Origin: JAABVY01 sp964627935
Lineage (GTDB): Bacteria > Zixibacteria > MSB-5A5 > JAABVY01
Direction: 5' to 3'
Assembly: GCA_964627935.1 (NCBI GenBank)
Contig: CAZVLB010000020.1
Coordinates: 5,234 to 69,233, forward strand
Length of the DNA: 64,000 nucleotides
This document shows positions 32,898 to 42,600 of this stretch, one piece after another (within the stretch, counting starts at the first letter, position 1; each line of letters opens with the position of its first letter). The notes beneath the pieces are model-generated. The model saw nothing but the letters and a program-made list of their open reading frames with translations. It did no database searches and was not told the DNA's origin. A program made the translations under genes and the position numbers.

Positions 32898-35800
32898 ATG
32901 AGGACAATCCTGCTACTGGTATCATTATGTTTGATACTATCGTTTTCTCTTTTGATGGCAGATGCTCCCGAGGATGGATTTCTCGGGCCAAATAAACTCA
33001 AAAACAATTCACAGGTAAGCCTTTATCAGGAAAATAACAACGGCGTTGTCACTTTCGTACAGGGCGCTCTTTTTGCCGAAAAGGCTCTCAGGGGCAATGA
33101 GTTTGAGGCGGCAATCGACTTTTTCGAAGAAAACAGGGGCGCCTTCAAGATGGCCGATCCCGCGCAGGAACTGACCTTAAGACGGATCGATGTCGATCCG
33201 CAGGGCGTGGCCCATGTGCGTATGGATCAGACCTATCAGGGCCTTCCGGTTTATGGCCGCGACATGATTGCTCATTACAGGCCGGATGGTACATTGAAGG
33301 CCGTTAACGGCTATTACGAGCCGTATATTGACCTCGATATCAGGACAAATTACTCGGCTGAACAGGCTGTGCAGATTGCCTCGGCCGATCTGGAAAGCTT
33401 TTTTGGCAAGGGCAAAGCGGACTCACCGGTTCTGATGATTTTCCCCTGGGAAGGTCAGAATTACCTGGTCTGGAAGCTGTTTGTAAATTCAGATTCTCCA
33501 CCCGGCCGATGGGAATATTTTGTTGATGCCAAAACAGGCGATGTTGTCCATAAGGGCAATCGCATTATGCATGACAATGATATCGGCACAGGTACCGGCA
33601 CAATGGGAGATCCACGTAATCATATCGATACCGACTACACCGGATCGACATACCAGATGAAAGACTTTACACGTCAGTTGAATAATGATCCTCATGGCCA
33701 TGGCGGAGAGATGCCGGCCGGCAACTATATACAGACTAATATGGCCGGATCTTCCCTGCCCGGCATAATCGCCACCGATAGTGATAATGTCTGGGGTGAA
33801 GATGCCAGTGAACAGGCCGCTGTTGATGGTCATGTTTATACCTCATTAATGTATGATTACCTTAACAACGAATTCGATCGCAACGGATATGATGACAACG
33901 GCGCCAGCATGCTCTGTATTGTCAACTATTCCGGCGATGGCAATAACAATGCCTATTGGGATGGTTCAAGAATCGTGATCTGGAGCTGGGGTTCCGGATG
34001 GCGTTCGCTGGCCGCCTGCCCGGATGTGATCGCCCATGAATGGGGACATGCGGTAACGGAATATACCTCCGGCCTGATTTATGAAAAGGAACCGGGCGCA
34101 TTGAATGAATCATTCTCGGATATGATCGGCGCAGCATATGAATGGTATTATGATTCGCTGGATACACCGGACTGGCTGATGGGCGAAAATGGCCGTTTGA
34201 CCGGTGAAGGATTCCGTGATATGGAAAATCCCCATAATGCCGGCGATCCGGACACCTATGGGACTGGTGATCCCTACTGGATCGATGTCATCAATTGCTC
34301 GCCTTCATATCTTAATGACTATTGCGGTGTACATACCAATAGCGGTGTTGGAAATAAATGGTTCTTTCTGTATTCCGACGGCGGTACACATAATAGTGTG
34401 ACGGTTACCGGAATCGGCGTACAGAATGCAATGAAGGTTGCATATCAGGCCAATGCATTCTACTGGAATGCCAGCTCGACCTACGAGCAGGCCGCACTGG
34501 GTACGATTTCAGCGGCCATGGACCTCAATCCTACCGGCAGCTGGGCAACCTCGGCGGCGGAAGCCTGGGATGCTGTCAATGTCAACACTCCCGGTCCCTC
34601 GCTGGCTTTCAATTATCCCAATGGTATTCCGGAAACGACACTTCCAGATCAGTCCACCCAGTTTGAGGTTGTGGTTACCGGTTTTCTAGGCGGTGTGCCT
34701 GTTTCAGGTTCGGGAATGCTACATTACGCGATAAATGGCGGAGCATATACCTCAGTCGCGATGACCGAAACCACGCCGGATAATTATATCGCAGAACTCC
34801 CGGCCGGAGCATGCGGCGACAAATTCGATTTTTATGTCTCGGCCGATGAAACTTCCGGTGGCACCTTCTATGATCCGGATACAACCGATCCGAATGTGGC
34901 CGTGGTGGCAACAAGTGTTGTAAAAGTATTTGAAGATAATTTTGAAACCGATCAGGGCTGGACAGTCAGCGGTAATGCCAGTGACGGCCAGTGGGATCGC
35001 GGCATACCTGTCGGAGGCGGCGACCGCGGCGATCCGCCGACAGACTTCGATGGCTCCGGCCAGTGCTACCTGACCGATAATGTCGACGACAATTCTGATG
35101 TCGATGGTGGTACCACTATACTGACATCGCCAACAATCGACCTGTCAACCGGTGACGCCCAGATTCATTATGCACGCTGGTTCTCAAACAGCTTCGGCGC
35201 ATCACCATACAATGACGTGATGGAAGTCTTTATTTCCAATAACAACGGCGCAAGCTGGACATTGGTGGAAACTGTCGGCCCGACCGGCGATGATGTCAAC
35301 GGCCGCTGGGTCGAAAATGCATTCTTTGTCAGCGATTTTGTGACCCCGACGGCTCAGATGAAAGTCAAGTTTGAGGCCTCCGATCTGGGCGATGGTTCTG
35401 TTGTCGAAGCCGGTGTGGATGACTTCTATGTGTCTGTTTATGAATGTTACGATTCCACTTTGCAGATCGTGACCAACAGCCTGCCCGAATGGACGGTTGA
35501 CAATGCATATTCCGAGCAGCTCAATGCTGTCGGTGGTGAGGGTGTCCGTACCTGGACAGACTTAAATAACGATCTGGTGGGAACCGGCTTAAGCCTCAGC
35601 ACAGACGGCATTCTGGCCGGCACTCCGACCTCAACTGGCGCAATTTCATTTACCGCCCATGTGGAAGATGAACTGGGTGAGTTTGACGAACAGCCTCTGG
35701 ATATTGTAATCAATCCGCATGTGGCAATAAACACATCTGCACTGCCGGAGTGGACCGCGGGTCATAATTATTCCCAGCAACTCCAGGCGGATGGCGGTAC

Positions 35801-36734
35801 CGGAGCATTAACCTGGGACGATGCCGATGATGGCCTGGTTGGTACCGGGTTGACACTGGATGCCAACGGTCAGATCAGCGGATCGGCATCAACTGCCGGA
35901 AATATCAATTTCACCGCTCGCGCCACCGATGAGATCGGCGATACGGACGAACGTCCACTGGTCATATTGATGAACCCGGCTGTGAATATAACGACTATCG
36001 ATGTGACCGACTGGACAATCGGCATTCCCTACTCCCTGCAGCTCGAAGCTGTGGGCGGCACCGGAACATTAAACTGGAACGAACAGAGTTCGAACCTGTC
36101 GACAATAGGTCTTTCACTCAATACCAGTGGACAGATAACCGGCACGCCATCAGCCTTAGGACCCGTTAATTTCACCGCCCGGGCAACCGATCAGGTTTCG
36201 GCCTACGATGATCAGGCTTACAGCATCACGATCAACCCGGTGGTAGAGATTACCACAACTTCATTACCGGACGGTGATCAGGGTATGGAATACACTGTAC
36301 AGCTTGAATCAAACGGCGGAACCGATCCATTGACATGGATTGACATGAATGGCGATCTTGCTGGTACAGGTTTGTCGCTCTCGTCTGAGGGCCTCTTGTC
36401 CGGCACACCATCGGCGTTTGGTGATATAACATTCTCCGCACAGGTAACCGACCTGGCCGGCAGCAGCGATCAGCAGGAATATACATTCTTCCTGCAGCAG
36501 AGCTATATCTGCGGCGATGCCAATGCTGATGACCTGGTAAATGTCTCAGATGCCGTGATTATCGTCAACTTCATTTTTGCCAGCGGCACTCCGCCGGATC
36601 CAATGCTTTCGGGCGAGGTTAACTGCGATGGCGAAGTGAATGTATCGGATGCGGTCAGTATCATCAATTACATATTCGTATCGGGCAGTCCCGCGCCCTG
36701 CGAATGTTCACAGGTCATATTCCTGAAAGAATAG
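32898..36734 (+). CDS. Secreted thermolysin-family (M4) metallopeptidase with Ig-like repeats and dockerin
   Basis: A 1278-residue protein. It has a signal peptide (1-21), an FTP/PepSY propeptide (about 35-215), and the M4 peptidase domain (about 220-555). Zinc-binding VIAHEWGHAVTEY and the third ligand in GALNESFSDMIG are visible; the HTNSGVGNKWF motif contains the catalytic histidine. After it comes a beta domain (560-670), then a jelly-roll segment (NFETDQGWTVSGN, about 675-850). Four putative-Ig (He_PIG-like) repeats follow, each with SLPEWT..Y..QL.A.GG...W and GLSL...G..SGTP. A dockerin closes the chain (CGDANADDLVNVSDAVIIV). The enzyme would be an extracellular endoprotease. GGAGG precedes the ATG. 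Together with the M14 enzyme it gives this locus two dockerin peptidases. Confidence 0.92.
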   Translation: MRTILLLVSLCLILSFSLLMADAPEDGFLGPNKLKNNSQVSLYQENNNGVVTFVQGALFAEKALRGNEFEAAIDFFEENRGAFKMADPAQELTLRRIDVDPQGVAHVRMDQTYQGLPVYGRDMIAHYRPDGTLKAVNGYYEPYIDLDIRTNYSAEQAVQIASADLESFFGKGKADSPVLMIFPWEGQNYLVWKLFVNSDSPPGRWEYFVDAKTGDVVHKGNRIMHDNDIGTGTGTMGDPRNHIDTDYTGSTYQMKDFTRQLNNDPHGHGGEMPAGNYIQTNMAGSSLPGIIATDSDNVWGEDASEQAAVDGHVYTSLMYDYLNNEFDRNGYDDNGASMLCIVNYSGDGNNNAYWDGSRIVIWSWGSGWRSLAACPDVIAHEWGHAVTEYTSGLIYEKEPGALNESFSDMIGAAYEWYYDSLDTPDWLMGENGRLTGEGFRDMENPHNAGDPDTYGTGDPYWIDVINCSPSYLNDYCGVHTNSGVGNKWFFLYSDGGTHNSVTVTGIGVQNAMKVAYQANAFYWNASSTYEQAALGTISAAMDLNPTGSWATSAAEAWDAVNVNTPGPSLAFNYPNGIPETTLPDQSTQFEVVVTGFLGGVPVSGSGMLHYAINGGAYTSVAMTETTPDNYIAELPAGACGDKFDFYVSADETSGGTFYDPDTTDPNVAVVATSVVKVFEDNFETDQGWTVSGNASDGQWDRGIPVGGGDRGDPPTDFDGSGQCYLTDNVDDNSDVDGGTTILTSPTIDLSTGDAQIHYARWFSNSFGASPYNDVMEVFISNNNGASWTLVETVGPTGDDVNGRWVENAFFVSDFVTPTAQMKVKFEASDLGDGSVVEAGVDDFYVSVYECYDSTLQIVTNSLPEWTVDNAYSEQLNAVGGEGVRTWTDLNNDLVGTGLSLSTDGILAGTPTSTGAISFTAHVEDELGEFDEQPLDIVINPHVAINTSALPEWTAGHNYSQQLQADGGTGALTWDDADDGLVGTGLTLDANGQISGSASTAGNINFTARATDEIGDTDERPLVILMNPAVNITTIDVTDWTIGIPYSLQLEAVGGTGTLNWNEQSSNLSTIGLSLNTSGQITGTPSALGPVNFTARATDQVSAYDDQAYSITINPVVEITTTSLPDGDQGMEYTVQLESNGGTDPLTWIDMNGDLAGTGLSLSSEGLLSGTPSAFGDITFSAQVTDLAGSSDQQEYTFFLQQSYICGDANADDLVNVSDAVIIVNFIFASGTPPDPMLSGEVNCDGEVNVSDAVSIINYIFVSGSPAPCECSQVIFLKE

Positions 36735-36755
36735 ATAAGATCATTTGATAAATTG

Positions 36756-36786
36756 CCCGCCTGTATAAAAAGCAGGCGGGTTTTTT
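36756..36786 (+). terminator. Rho-independent terminator of the M4 peptidase gene
   Basis: CCCGCCTG (36756-36763) pairs with CAGGCGGG (36773-36780), followed by six T (36781-36786). Confidence 0.9.
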
Positions 36787-36787
36787 A

Positions 36788-36816
36788 TTGACATTATAAA
36801 ACTTTGAACGTATACT
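36788..36816 (+). promoter_or_regulatory. Promoter fused to the upstream terminator
   Basis: TTGACA (36788-36793), 17-base spacer, TATACT (36811-36816). The -35 box starts one base after the terminator T-run. The leader to the ATG at 36986 is about 160 nt. Confidence 0.75.
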
Positions 36817-36985
36817 CATTAATAGCTGGCATTATTATGCAAGCTGTGTAAACACCCTGATTATAGAACATCGCGCTTTAAGCACCCATGCATTTATAGA
36901 ATGGAGCAATATTTGCTTTCATTTTAAAACATCGCCATAACACAGCACAAACCAAAAACGTCCATACTGTGGACAGGGAGGCAGA

Positions 36986-39784
36986 ATGCGTTGTTACGCA
37001 ATTATTTTTGCTGTTATGGTGGCCATTATTCTCAATCCTATCAATCTCTTTTCTCTTGGTGATCCGGGGCAACCGGATACGGTTAAACTGACCGGCGGGC
37101 CATTGATTGTCGGCCAGTCGGTACCTCTCAACTTTACCATCGTCAACGACGAGCTCTTGGGGGCATATTCACTGGGATTCGAAATCCTGTGTACCGACTC
37201 TTTCTATCTGCCTGAATTTCCGGATTTATTCTGTCCCTTTGCTGTCTTCGATTCGATTGTCTATGTCGGTCGAATGGCGGATCCTATCATCTTCCCATTG
37301 AGAACAGCGGGATATCAGAACCCGGACCAGATCGGTGATCCACCGGATACTCTCATTTTTGGAGCCGCTAATTATGGCGGATACAACCTGCCTGAAGGTT
37401 CAACACCGATTGCCAAGGTCTATTTTACGGGAATTTATTCGGGCTATTTTGCTATTGACAGCACCTATTTTCCACCGGCAGGCGGATTCTTACTTACCTC
37501 CAGTGACGGAAGAAGTATTAATCCGCAATTGCATATCGATGACATCTACATCATGCCCGGCTCAGCTGTTCCTGAATTAACCGTGCCACAGCAGGTCCAG
37601 GGAACAGTTGTGAATGAACAGCTCACATTTCAGGTATGCGGGGAATCCAGCGGCGGCTTCGACGTAAATCTATCACTGGAAAAGCTGTGCGGCTATGATG
37701 ACACAACGCGCACACCCTCCAGCCAACCGCAATTGTCAGCGGGAAATCCCGCCGAATTTGCATGGGCTCCCGGGCCAGGGGACTATGGCATCTGGAAGGC
37801 GCAGTTCAAAGGTACCGACAGCCATGGCTCGAGCCCTATATATGAAGTTGTCATTGAGGTTGTCGAGAATGACAGCTATCTGCTGGATTTTGACATGGTC
37901 GAAGTAGCCGGAGTACCCAACAGCACATCGTTCGGCCATGGTGATTTCGACAATGATTCGGAAATGGAGATTTTCATTTCCGGCACAGGCTACTACAACA
38001 ATCTTACTGCCGAATTGTACAAACGCCAGGGCAACGGATCATGGATATCGGTTTATCAGGAAAGTGCAGTCCGATTCCGAACAGGTACAGGGCATCTTGG
38101 CTTCTTTAACGATGACGAGAATCTCGATTTCCTTGCCATGCAGATTATTTTGCCGTCAAGAAAATTAACTTATCTTCTCGGCAGTGAGGATAACACCTTC
38201 GCTTATGCCGGTGAGCAAAATCCCGGGCATTTTACCCGAGGATCGGCGATGGGAGAGTTTTCGGCCGACAACTATCTCGATATCGTCTCGGTCTGGGAAG
38301 ACATCAAAATCTATGCCGGTCAGGAGGGACTCGGATTCACAGAATACTGTGAAATCGATATCGATTCCGCAAGAGCAATCAATTCAGCCGATTTCGATAA
38401 TAACGGACGGGATGATCTGGCTGTTGGCACCAAAACACAGCTGAAGATATTTTTAAATCATGGATCCTGCTATTTTAGAAATGTGGCATCATACCCGCAG
38501 GTCTACGGTTCGGCCGATATCGAGGTGACCAATCGCGGCAGTGATTTTAACGATGATGATCTGTATGACCTGTGTATCTCGACTCCCTCTGTCGGATTGA
38601 CAGAGAGCGAGATGTATGTCTATCTCGGAAATGGCGACGGGACATTTATTCAGAATCATGCTCGAACTGTCCTGGGCCAGATATTCGGAAACTGCATCGG
38701 CGATTTCAACGGCGATAATTATCTGGATATCGCCTATGTCAATGGCGCAAGGCGCTATGCAGCGATCCTGTTCGGCGAGGGCAACGGTCAATTTACCAAT
38801 GAAATCAGGATCAGGATACCGCATCATAATCCCAACCTGATTGATTGCTTTGATGTTGACCGTGACGGTGACCTTGACCTGGTTGTGCTTGCACACGGAC
38901 AGGCGGGCGATAATTCACTGTTTGTCCTGGAAAACACTCTCGATCCGCAGGAGTTTGCCCGGGCCGGCCTGCAGATAATCGGATGTGATAACGCACAGCT
39001 GGAACTTGTTTCGCAAAGCGGCCGGATATTCAACCGCATCAAGAACACAATGTCATCGGGCGAATATTACAATCGCAATATCGACGGTGATGATGATATC
39101 GATGATTTCGCGCAGATGAATGTTATCGAGAATGGCGAATATGTTCTTCAGGCCAAACCAAAACCGAATGAAGCAAACGGCAAGCCCTTTGATCTTGAAT
39201 ACTATCTTAACGGAACAAAGTACAGGCTGGCCAAAGATATGCCAATGCGGGCCGAGGGTTTTGAATTCAAAATCGTGGCGGATGATTCCAAAACGGTATG
39301 GCCACGCTCGGGCACATTCGGGTACAATCAATATCCGATCTTCACATGGCAAGGCAGCAAGCAGTACGATTTCCAGATCGCCACTGATATAGAATTCAGC
39401 AATATTATCGAAAGTGCTGTTGTCGATGGCAACCAGTTTACAGTAACCGAAGCCCTGGCCTCTGATGACACGACTACATACTATTGGCGTGTAAAAAATG
39501 TTCAGGCCCCCAATTATGATATGGTTTATGTTTATAATTATATTTCGGCCACGCTGGGAATTTGCGGCGATGCTGACGGTTCCGGGATTGTCAAGGTCGA
39601 GGATGTAATTCACTTAATCAACCACGTGTTCATCAATGGCGCGCCTCCGGATTCATTCGATGCCGGGGATGCTAACTGCGATGGTGGTATCGGCGTAAGT
39701 GACGCTGTCTGGATTATAAACTACTTATACATTGGCGGAAATCCGCCCTGCGATCTGGATGGTGACACTGAACCGGATTGCTAG
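36986..39784 (+). CDS. Secreted FG-GAP/VCBS propeller protein with N-terminal cohesin-like domain and C-terminal dockerin
   Basis: A 932-residue protein with GGGAGG before the ATG. A signal peptide (1-24) is followed by a cohesin-like domain (about 28-190; NDELLGAYSLGFEI, FPPAGGFLLTS) that matches the lipoprotein at 5231-5878. Next is an Ig-like domain (about 195-300), then FG-GAP/VCBS-type repeats (GHGDFDNDSEMEIFI, SADFDNNGRDDLAV, IGDFNGDNYLDIAY, FDVDRDGDLDLVVL). A beta domain is followed by a dockerin (CGDADGSGIVKVEDVIHLI, ANCDGGIGVSDAVWII). Its first loop is diverged (VKVEDV for VNVSDA). A single chain with both cohesin-like and dockerin modules could form chains or bridge others, if the cohesin reading is right. 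Confidence 0.85.
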   Translation: MRCYAIIFAVMVAIILNPINLFSLGDPGQPDTVKLTGGPLIVGQSVPLNFTIVNDELLGAYSLGFEILCTDSFYLPEFPDLFCPFAVFDSIVYVGRMADPIIFPLRTAGYQNPDQIGDPPDTLIFGAANYGGYNLPEGSTPIAKVYFTGIYSGYFAIDSTYFPPAGGFLLTSSDGRSINPQLHIDDIYIMPGSAVPELTVPQQVQGTVVNEQLTFQVCGESSGGFDVNLSLEKLCGYDDTTRTPSSQPQLSAGNPAEFAWAPGPGDYGIWKAQFKGTDSHGSSPIYEVVIEVVENDSYLLDFDMVEVAGVPNSTSFGHGDFDNDSEMEIFISGTGYYNNLTAELYKRQGNGSWISVYQESAVRFRTGTGHLGFFNDDENLDFLAMQIILPSRKLTYLLGSEDNTFAYAGEQNPGHFTRGSAMGEFSADNYLDIVSVWEDIKIYAGQEGLGFTEYCEIDIDSARAINSADFDNNGRDDLAVGTKTQLKIFLNHGSCYFRNVASYPQVYGSADIEVTNRGSDFNDDDLYDLCISTPSVGLTESEMYVYLGNGDGTFIQNHARTVLGQIFGNCIGDFNGDNYLDIAYVNGARRYAAILFGEGNGQFTNEIRIRIPHHNPNLIDCFDVDRDGDLDLVVLAHGQAGDNSLFVLENTLDPQEFARAGLQIIGCDNAQLELVSQSGRIFNRIKNTMSSGEYYNRNIDGDDDIDDFAQMNVIENGEYVLQAKPKPNEANGKPFDLEYYLNGTKYRLAKDMPMRAEGFEFKIVADDSKTVWPRSGTFGYNQYPIFTWQGSKQYDFQIATDIEFSNIIESAVVDGNQFTVTEALASDDTTTYYWRVKNVQAPNYDMVYVYNYISATLGICGDADGSGIVKVEDVIHLINHVFINGAPPDSFDAGDANCDGGIGVSDAVWIINYLYIGGNPPCDLDGDTEPDC

Positions 39785-39804
39785 TCGAATCTAAATACAA
39801 AGAC

Positions 39805-39840
39805 AAAATCCCCATTCTTTGCAGGATGGGGATTTTATTT
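39805..39840. terminator. Bidirectional terminator between convergent genes
   Basis: AAAATCCCCAT (39805-39815) pairs with ATGGGGATTTT (39826-39836). T-rich sequence on the right and A-rich sequence on the left let it serve both the plus-strand dockerin gene and the minus-strand regulator. Confidence 0.8.
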
Positions 39841-39849
39841 TTGATACAC

Positions 39850-41214
39850 CTAATCTCTTTTGATATCGTATTCCTTGATTTTCATGCGTAATGTGTTGCG
39901 ATGTATGCCCAGCATTTCCGAGGCCTTATTGAAATTCCAGTCCGTGTATTCCAGGGTCCGCTCTATATGCTTTCGCTCCATATCTTTCAGGCTGGGGATT
40001 TCGCCATCTGAAGTGTAGGAAACATCTGTTGATGGTTTATCCTCAACCTCCAATGGCAGGTCGGAAGCATCGATCACCTCACCACGCAAAAGCACGATGG
40101 CACGTTCGATAACATTAACCAGCTCGCGCACATTGCCGGGCCATGAATAGCGCAGAAGCTGATCCTTGGCCGCCGGTGTAATGCCGGTTACATTTTTATT
40201 CAACTTCTGGCTCAGCCGGGCCACATAATGTTCAACCAGCGGCTTGATATCTTCACGCCTCTCGCGCAGGGGCGGAATATGAATATTTATGACATTCAAA
40301 CGATAATATAAATCCTCGCGGAAATTGCCTTCCTGAATTTCTTTCGAGAGATTACGGTTGGTGGCCGCCACAATGCGGACATCAACATTGACGGATGTAT
40401 TACTGCCCACTCTTTCAAAGGTTTTCTCTTCTATTGCCCGCAGGAGTTTGACCTGGATATTGCCTGGAATCTCGCCAATCTCATCCAGAAATAATGTACC
40501 CTGATCCGCCAGCGAAAATTTGCCCTCACGGGAGCTGGTTGCTCCGGTAAAGGCTCCCCTGGTATGGCCAAACAACTCGGACTCCAAAAGATTTTCCGGA
40601 ATCGCGGCGCAATTGACAGTTACGAAGCGATTGCCTGATCTCGGCGACATGGCATGGATCGCGCGGGCCACGAGTTCCTTGCCTGTCCCTGATTCGCCGG
40701 TTACCAATACGGTTGTATTGGTTGCGGCCACTGAGCTTATGGTAGACAGCACCTTTTTCATAGCGGGACTGTCGCCTATGATCGATGAATCGCCGATATT
40801 CTCCTGAAGCTCCTGTTTGAGCAGTTTATTTTCTTTTAAAAGAAAATGCTTCTCCCCTGCTTTGCGAATAAGTTCCAGGAGCTCATCCAGATTCGTGATC
40901 GGCTTGGTGATATAATGATATGCCCCGGCCCGCATAGCTTCCACCGCGGTTTCAACCGTGCCATGGGCGGTGATCAGGATAGCCTGGAGTTCCGGGTCGA
41001 TTTGCTTTAATTTTGAAAGCAACGTGATGCCATCCATGCCGGGCATCTTCTGGTCCAGAAGGGCTATTTCAAAATTTTCAGTTTCATATAACTTCAACGC
41101 TTCTTCGCCGGAGGATACAGTTTTTGTGGTGTAACCCTTTTTAGTTAAAAATCCCCCCAGCATCTCGCGCTGGCTTTTTTCATCATCGACAATGATTATT
41201 CGCAATGGTATCAT
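39850..41214 (-). CDS. NtrC-family sigma-54-dependent response regulator
   Basis: A 454-residue regulator. It has a receiver domain (1-120) with VDDE and the phosphoacceptor in LLDQKMPGMDG. The AAA+ domain (about 140-370) has Walker A GESGTGKE, GAFTGA (contacts sigma-54), Walker B LFLDEIGE and an arginine finger region. The C-terminal Fis-type helix-turn-helix is WNFNKASEMLGIHRNTLR. I use the ATG at 41214 because the receiver starts there; an earlier TTG at 41232 is possible. Neither has a clear ribosome-binding site. It activates sigma-54 promoters after phosphorylation by an unknown kinase. It starts 77 bases after the squalene/phytoene synthase-like gene. Confidence 0.93.
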   Translation of the reverse strand: MIPLRIIIVDDEKSQREMLGGFLTKKGYTTKTVSSGEEALKLYETENFEIALLDQKMPGMDGITLLSKLKQIDPELQAILITAHGTVETAVEAMRAGAYHYITKPITNLDELLELIRKAGEKHFLLKENKLLKQELQENIGDSSIIGDSPAMKKVLSTISSVAATNTTVLVTGESGTGKELVARAIHAMSPRSGNRFVTVNCAAIPENLLESELFGHTRGAFTGATSSREGKFSLADQGTLFLDEIGEIPGNIQVKLLRAIEEKTFERVGSNTSVNVDVRIVAATNRNLSKEIQEGNFREDLYYRLNVINIHIPPLRERREDIKPLVEHYVARLSQKLNKNVTGITPAAKDQLLRYSWPGNVRELVNVIERAIVLLRGEVIDASDLPLEVEDKPSTDVSYTSDGEIPSLKDMERKHIERTLEYTDWNFNKASEMLGIHRNTLRMKIKEYDIKRD

Positions 41215-41291
41215 GAGGGGGAATTTAATCAATTAGCGGGAATTGCACAACAGCCATCAGGAAAATTATATTCGGTCCGGAAGCAGTTCGA

Positions 41292-42254
41292 TCAGGCTGA
41301 ATGAGAGAGCAGTTTGGATAAGTCCTGCTTGAATTCCAGCCCCAGGTCTTTCTGCAGCTTGAGCGCATTGATGAAAACCATGGCCGGGTCGATCGGAAAG
41401 CCGCCGTTGAAAATCGACTGCGGAAATTCCCAGATGCGATGCAGGAATCGTGAATATATATTAAGAAGCAGATCCAGCGCAAACCATTCCTCTTTGTCCA
41501 TCTCGCCTCGCACCAAAACCAGTTTTTCGCGCACGAACAGCTCATACTCCCGTCCCAGATGATAGAAATAATCCACCAGCCCACGGAAACGGCTATCGAT
41601 TTCGTTTCCATTGGCAAAACCGGCCAGGTCTTCGATGCTTAAGCTGTAATGCGACAGGCGGGATTTGGGTATATATATAAAGCTATCACTGCCTGATCTC
41701 AGATCCGCCCCCAGGTCCTTGAGAACCTGCACAATGAAGATCATTGAAGCAAGTTCCTCTGCCAAAAATTCGGGCTTAACCTGCGTGAAATATCCTCCGC
41801 TCAGCTTGCGAGATGATAGAATTTGCACAAAAGCCTGCATGGCCGAGCCATAGGAGAGCCTGCTATATTGCCGAAAAGCCGCCATATCTTCAATATGTCT
41901 GTTTTCCATATGAAACCTGATGGCATCGGAGAAATCATCCCAGATTTTCAAGTGAAGAGGGAATTTCGCTAATGTATCGGTTAGTGCGGGATACAGTGGA
42001 TGGTCCTGATTGTCGTTTTCGCTGGCGCATTTCAGCAGATTACGCCACGACTCAAATACCATTTCCGGATCTTCTCCTGATTTGCAATCGAAAACATCAT
42101 CAATCATCATCCGAAATGAACCAAGCACGGCCGCGATTGAATCCCGCTTTTCAGTGGGCATAATACTTGCCACCAGAAGCGGATATTCCTGTCCAACCGG
42201 CTTCAATTCGCATGCAAATTTATAGCTTTCCTGTAATCCCATTTCTCTTCCCAT
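41292..42254 (-). CDS. Squalene/phytoene synthase-like protein
   Basis: A 320-residue, all-helical protein. The first aspartate-rich motif DDVFD sits in SFRMMIDDVFD, and the second (LKDLGADL, DxxxD) in a helix after AEELASMIFIVQ. Both are followed by features of trans-isoprenyl head-to-head synthases (IPKSRL..Y.LSIEDL). Such enzymes condense two prenyl diphosphates into squalene or phytoene. The overall match is distant and no other isoprenoid gene is nearby, so substrate and product are unknown. The start may be the ATG at 42254 or the one at 42242, which has GGGAAGAG just upstream. It is probably in one transcript with the NtrC-type gene. Confidence 0.65.
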   Translation of the reverse strand: MGREMGLQESYKFACELKPVGQEYPLLVASIMPTEKRDSIAAVLGSFRMMIDDVFDCKSGEDPEMVFESWRNLLKCASENDNQDHPLYPALTDTLAKFPLHLKIWDDFSDAIRFHMENRHIEDMAAFRQYSRLSYGSAMQAFVQILSSRKLSGGYFTQVKPEFLAEELASMIFIVQVLKDLGADLRSGSDSFIYIPKSRLSHYSLSIEDLAGFANGNEIDSRFRGLVDYFYHLGREYELFVREKLVLVRGEMDKEEWFALDLLLNIYSRFLHRIWEFPQSIFNGGFPIDPAMVFINALKLQKDLGLEFKQDLSKLLSHSA

Positions 42255-42412
42255 CCTGAACTGTCCTGACTTTACATGTCAATACGGATTTTTAGGCGAT
42301 CATATTGGACTGTATTTGTCCTATATTCATATTTTTAGTATTAATGTAAATTTCTGCCAAAATGTTTCAGCATCTTCAATTAAAAGTCACCATTGTGCTG
42401 GAATTAAAACAA

Positions 42413-42498
42413 TGCCGGAGACCGGAATCGAACCGGTACGGTAGTTGCCTACCGAGGGATTTTAAGTCCCTTGCGTCTACCAATTCCGCCACTCCGGC
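42413..42498 (-). tRNA. tRNA-Leu (anticodon TAA)
   Basis: On the minus strand an 86-nt class II tRNA: acceptor GCCGGAG/CTCCGGC with discriminator A, D arm with GGTAGACGC, and anticodon stem GGGAC/ATCCC with loop holding TAA. It has a long variable arm (CGGTAGGCAACTACCG) and a T arm with GGTTCGATTCC. CCA is not encoded. A likely promoter (TTGACT-17-TAGATA) lies about 40-70 bases upstream. Confidence 0.97.
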
Positions 42499-42600
42499 AT
42501 CGAGATAATGCGGATTTTCCGTCTTGCGGAATAAAGCCTATCTAAATTCTTTAGGCGTCAAAGTCAAACAATTTTTACACTAAGTTGATGGTGTAGCTTG

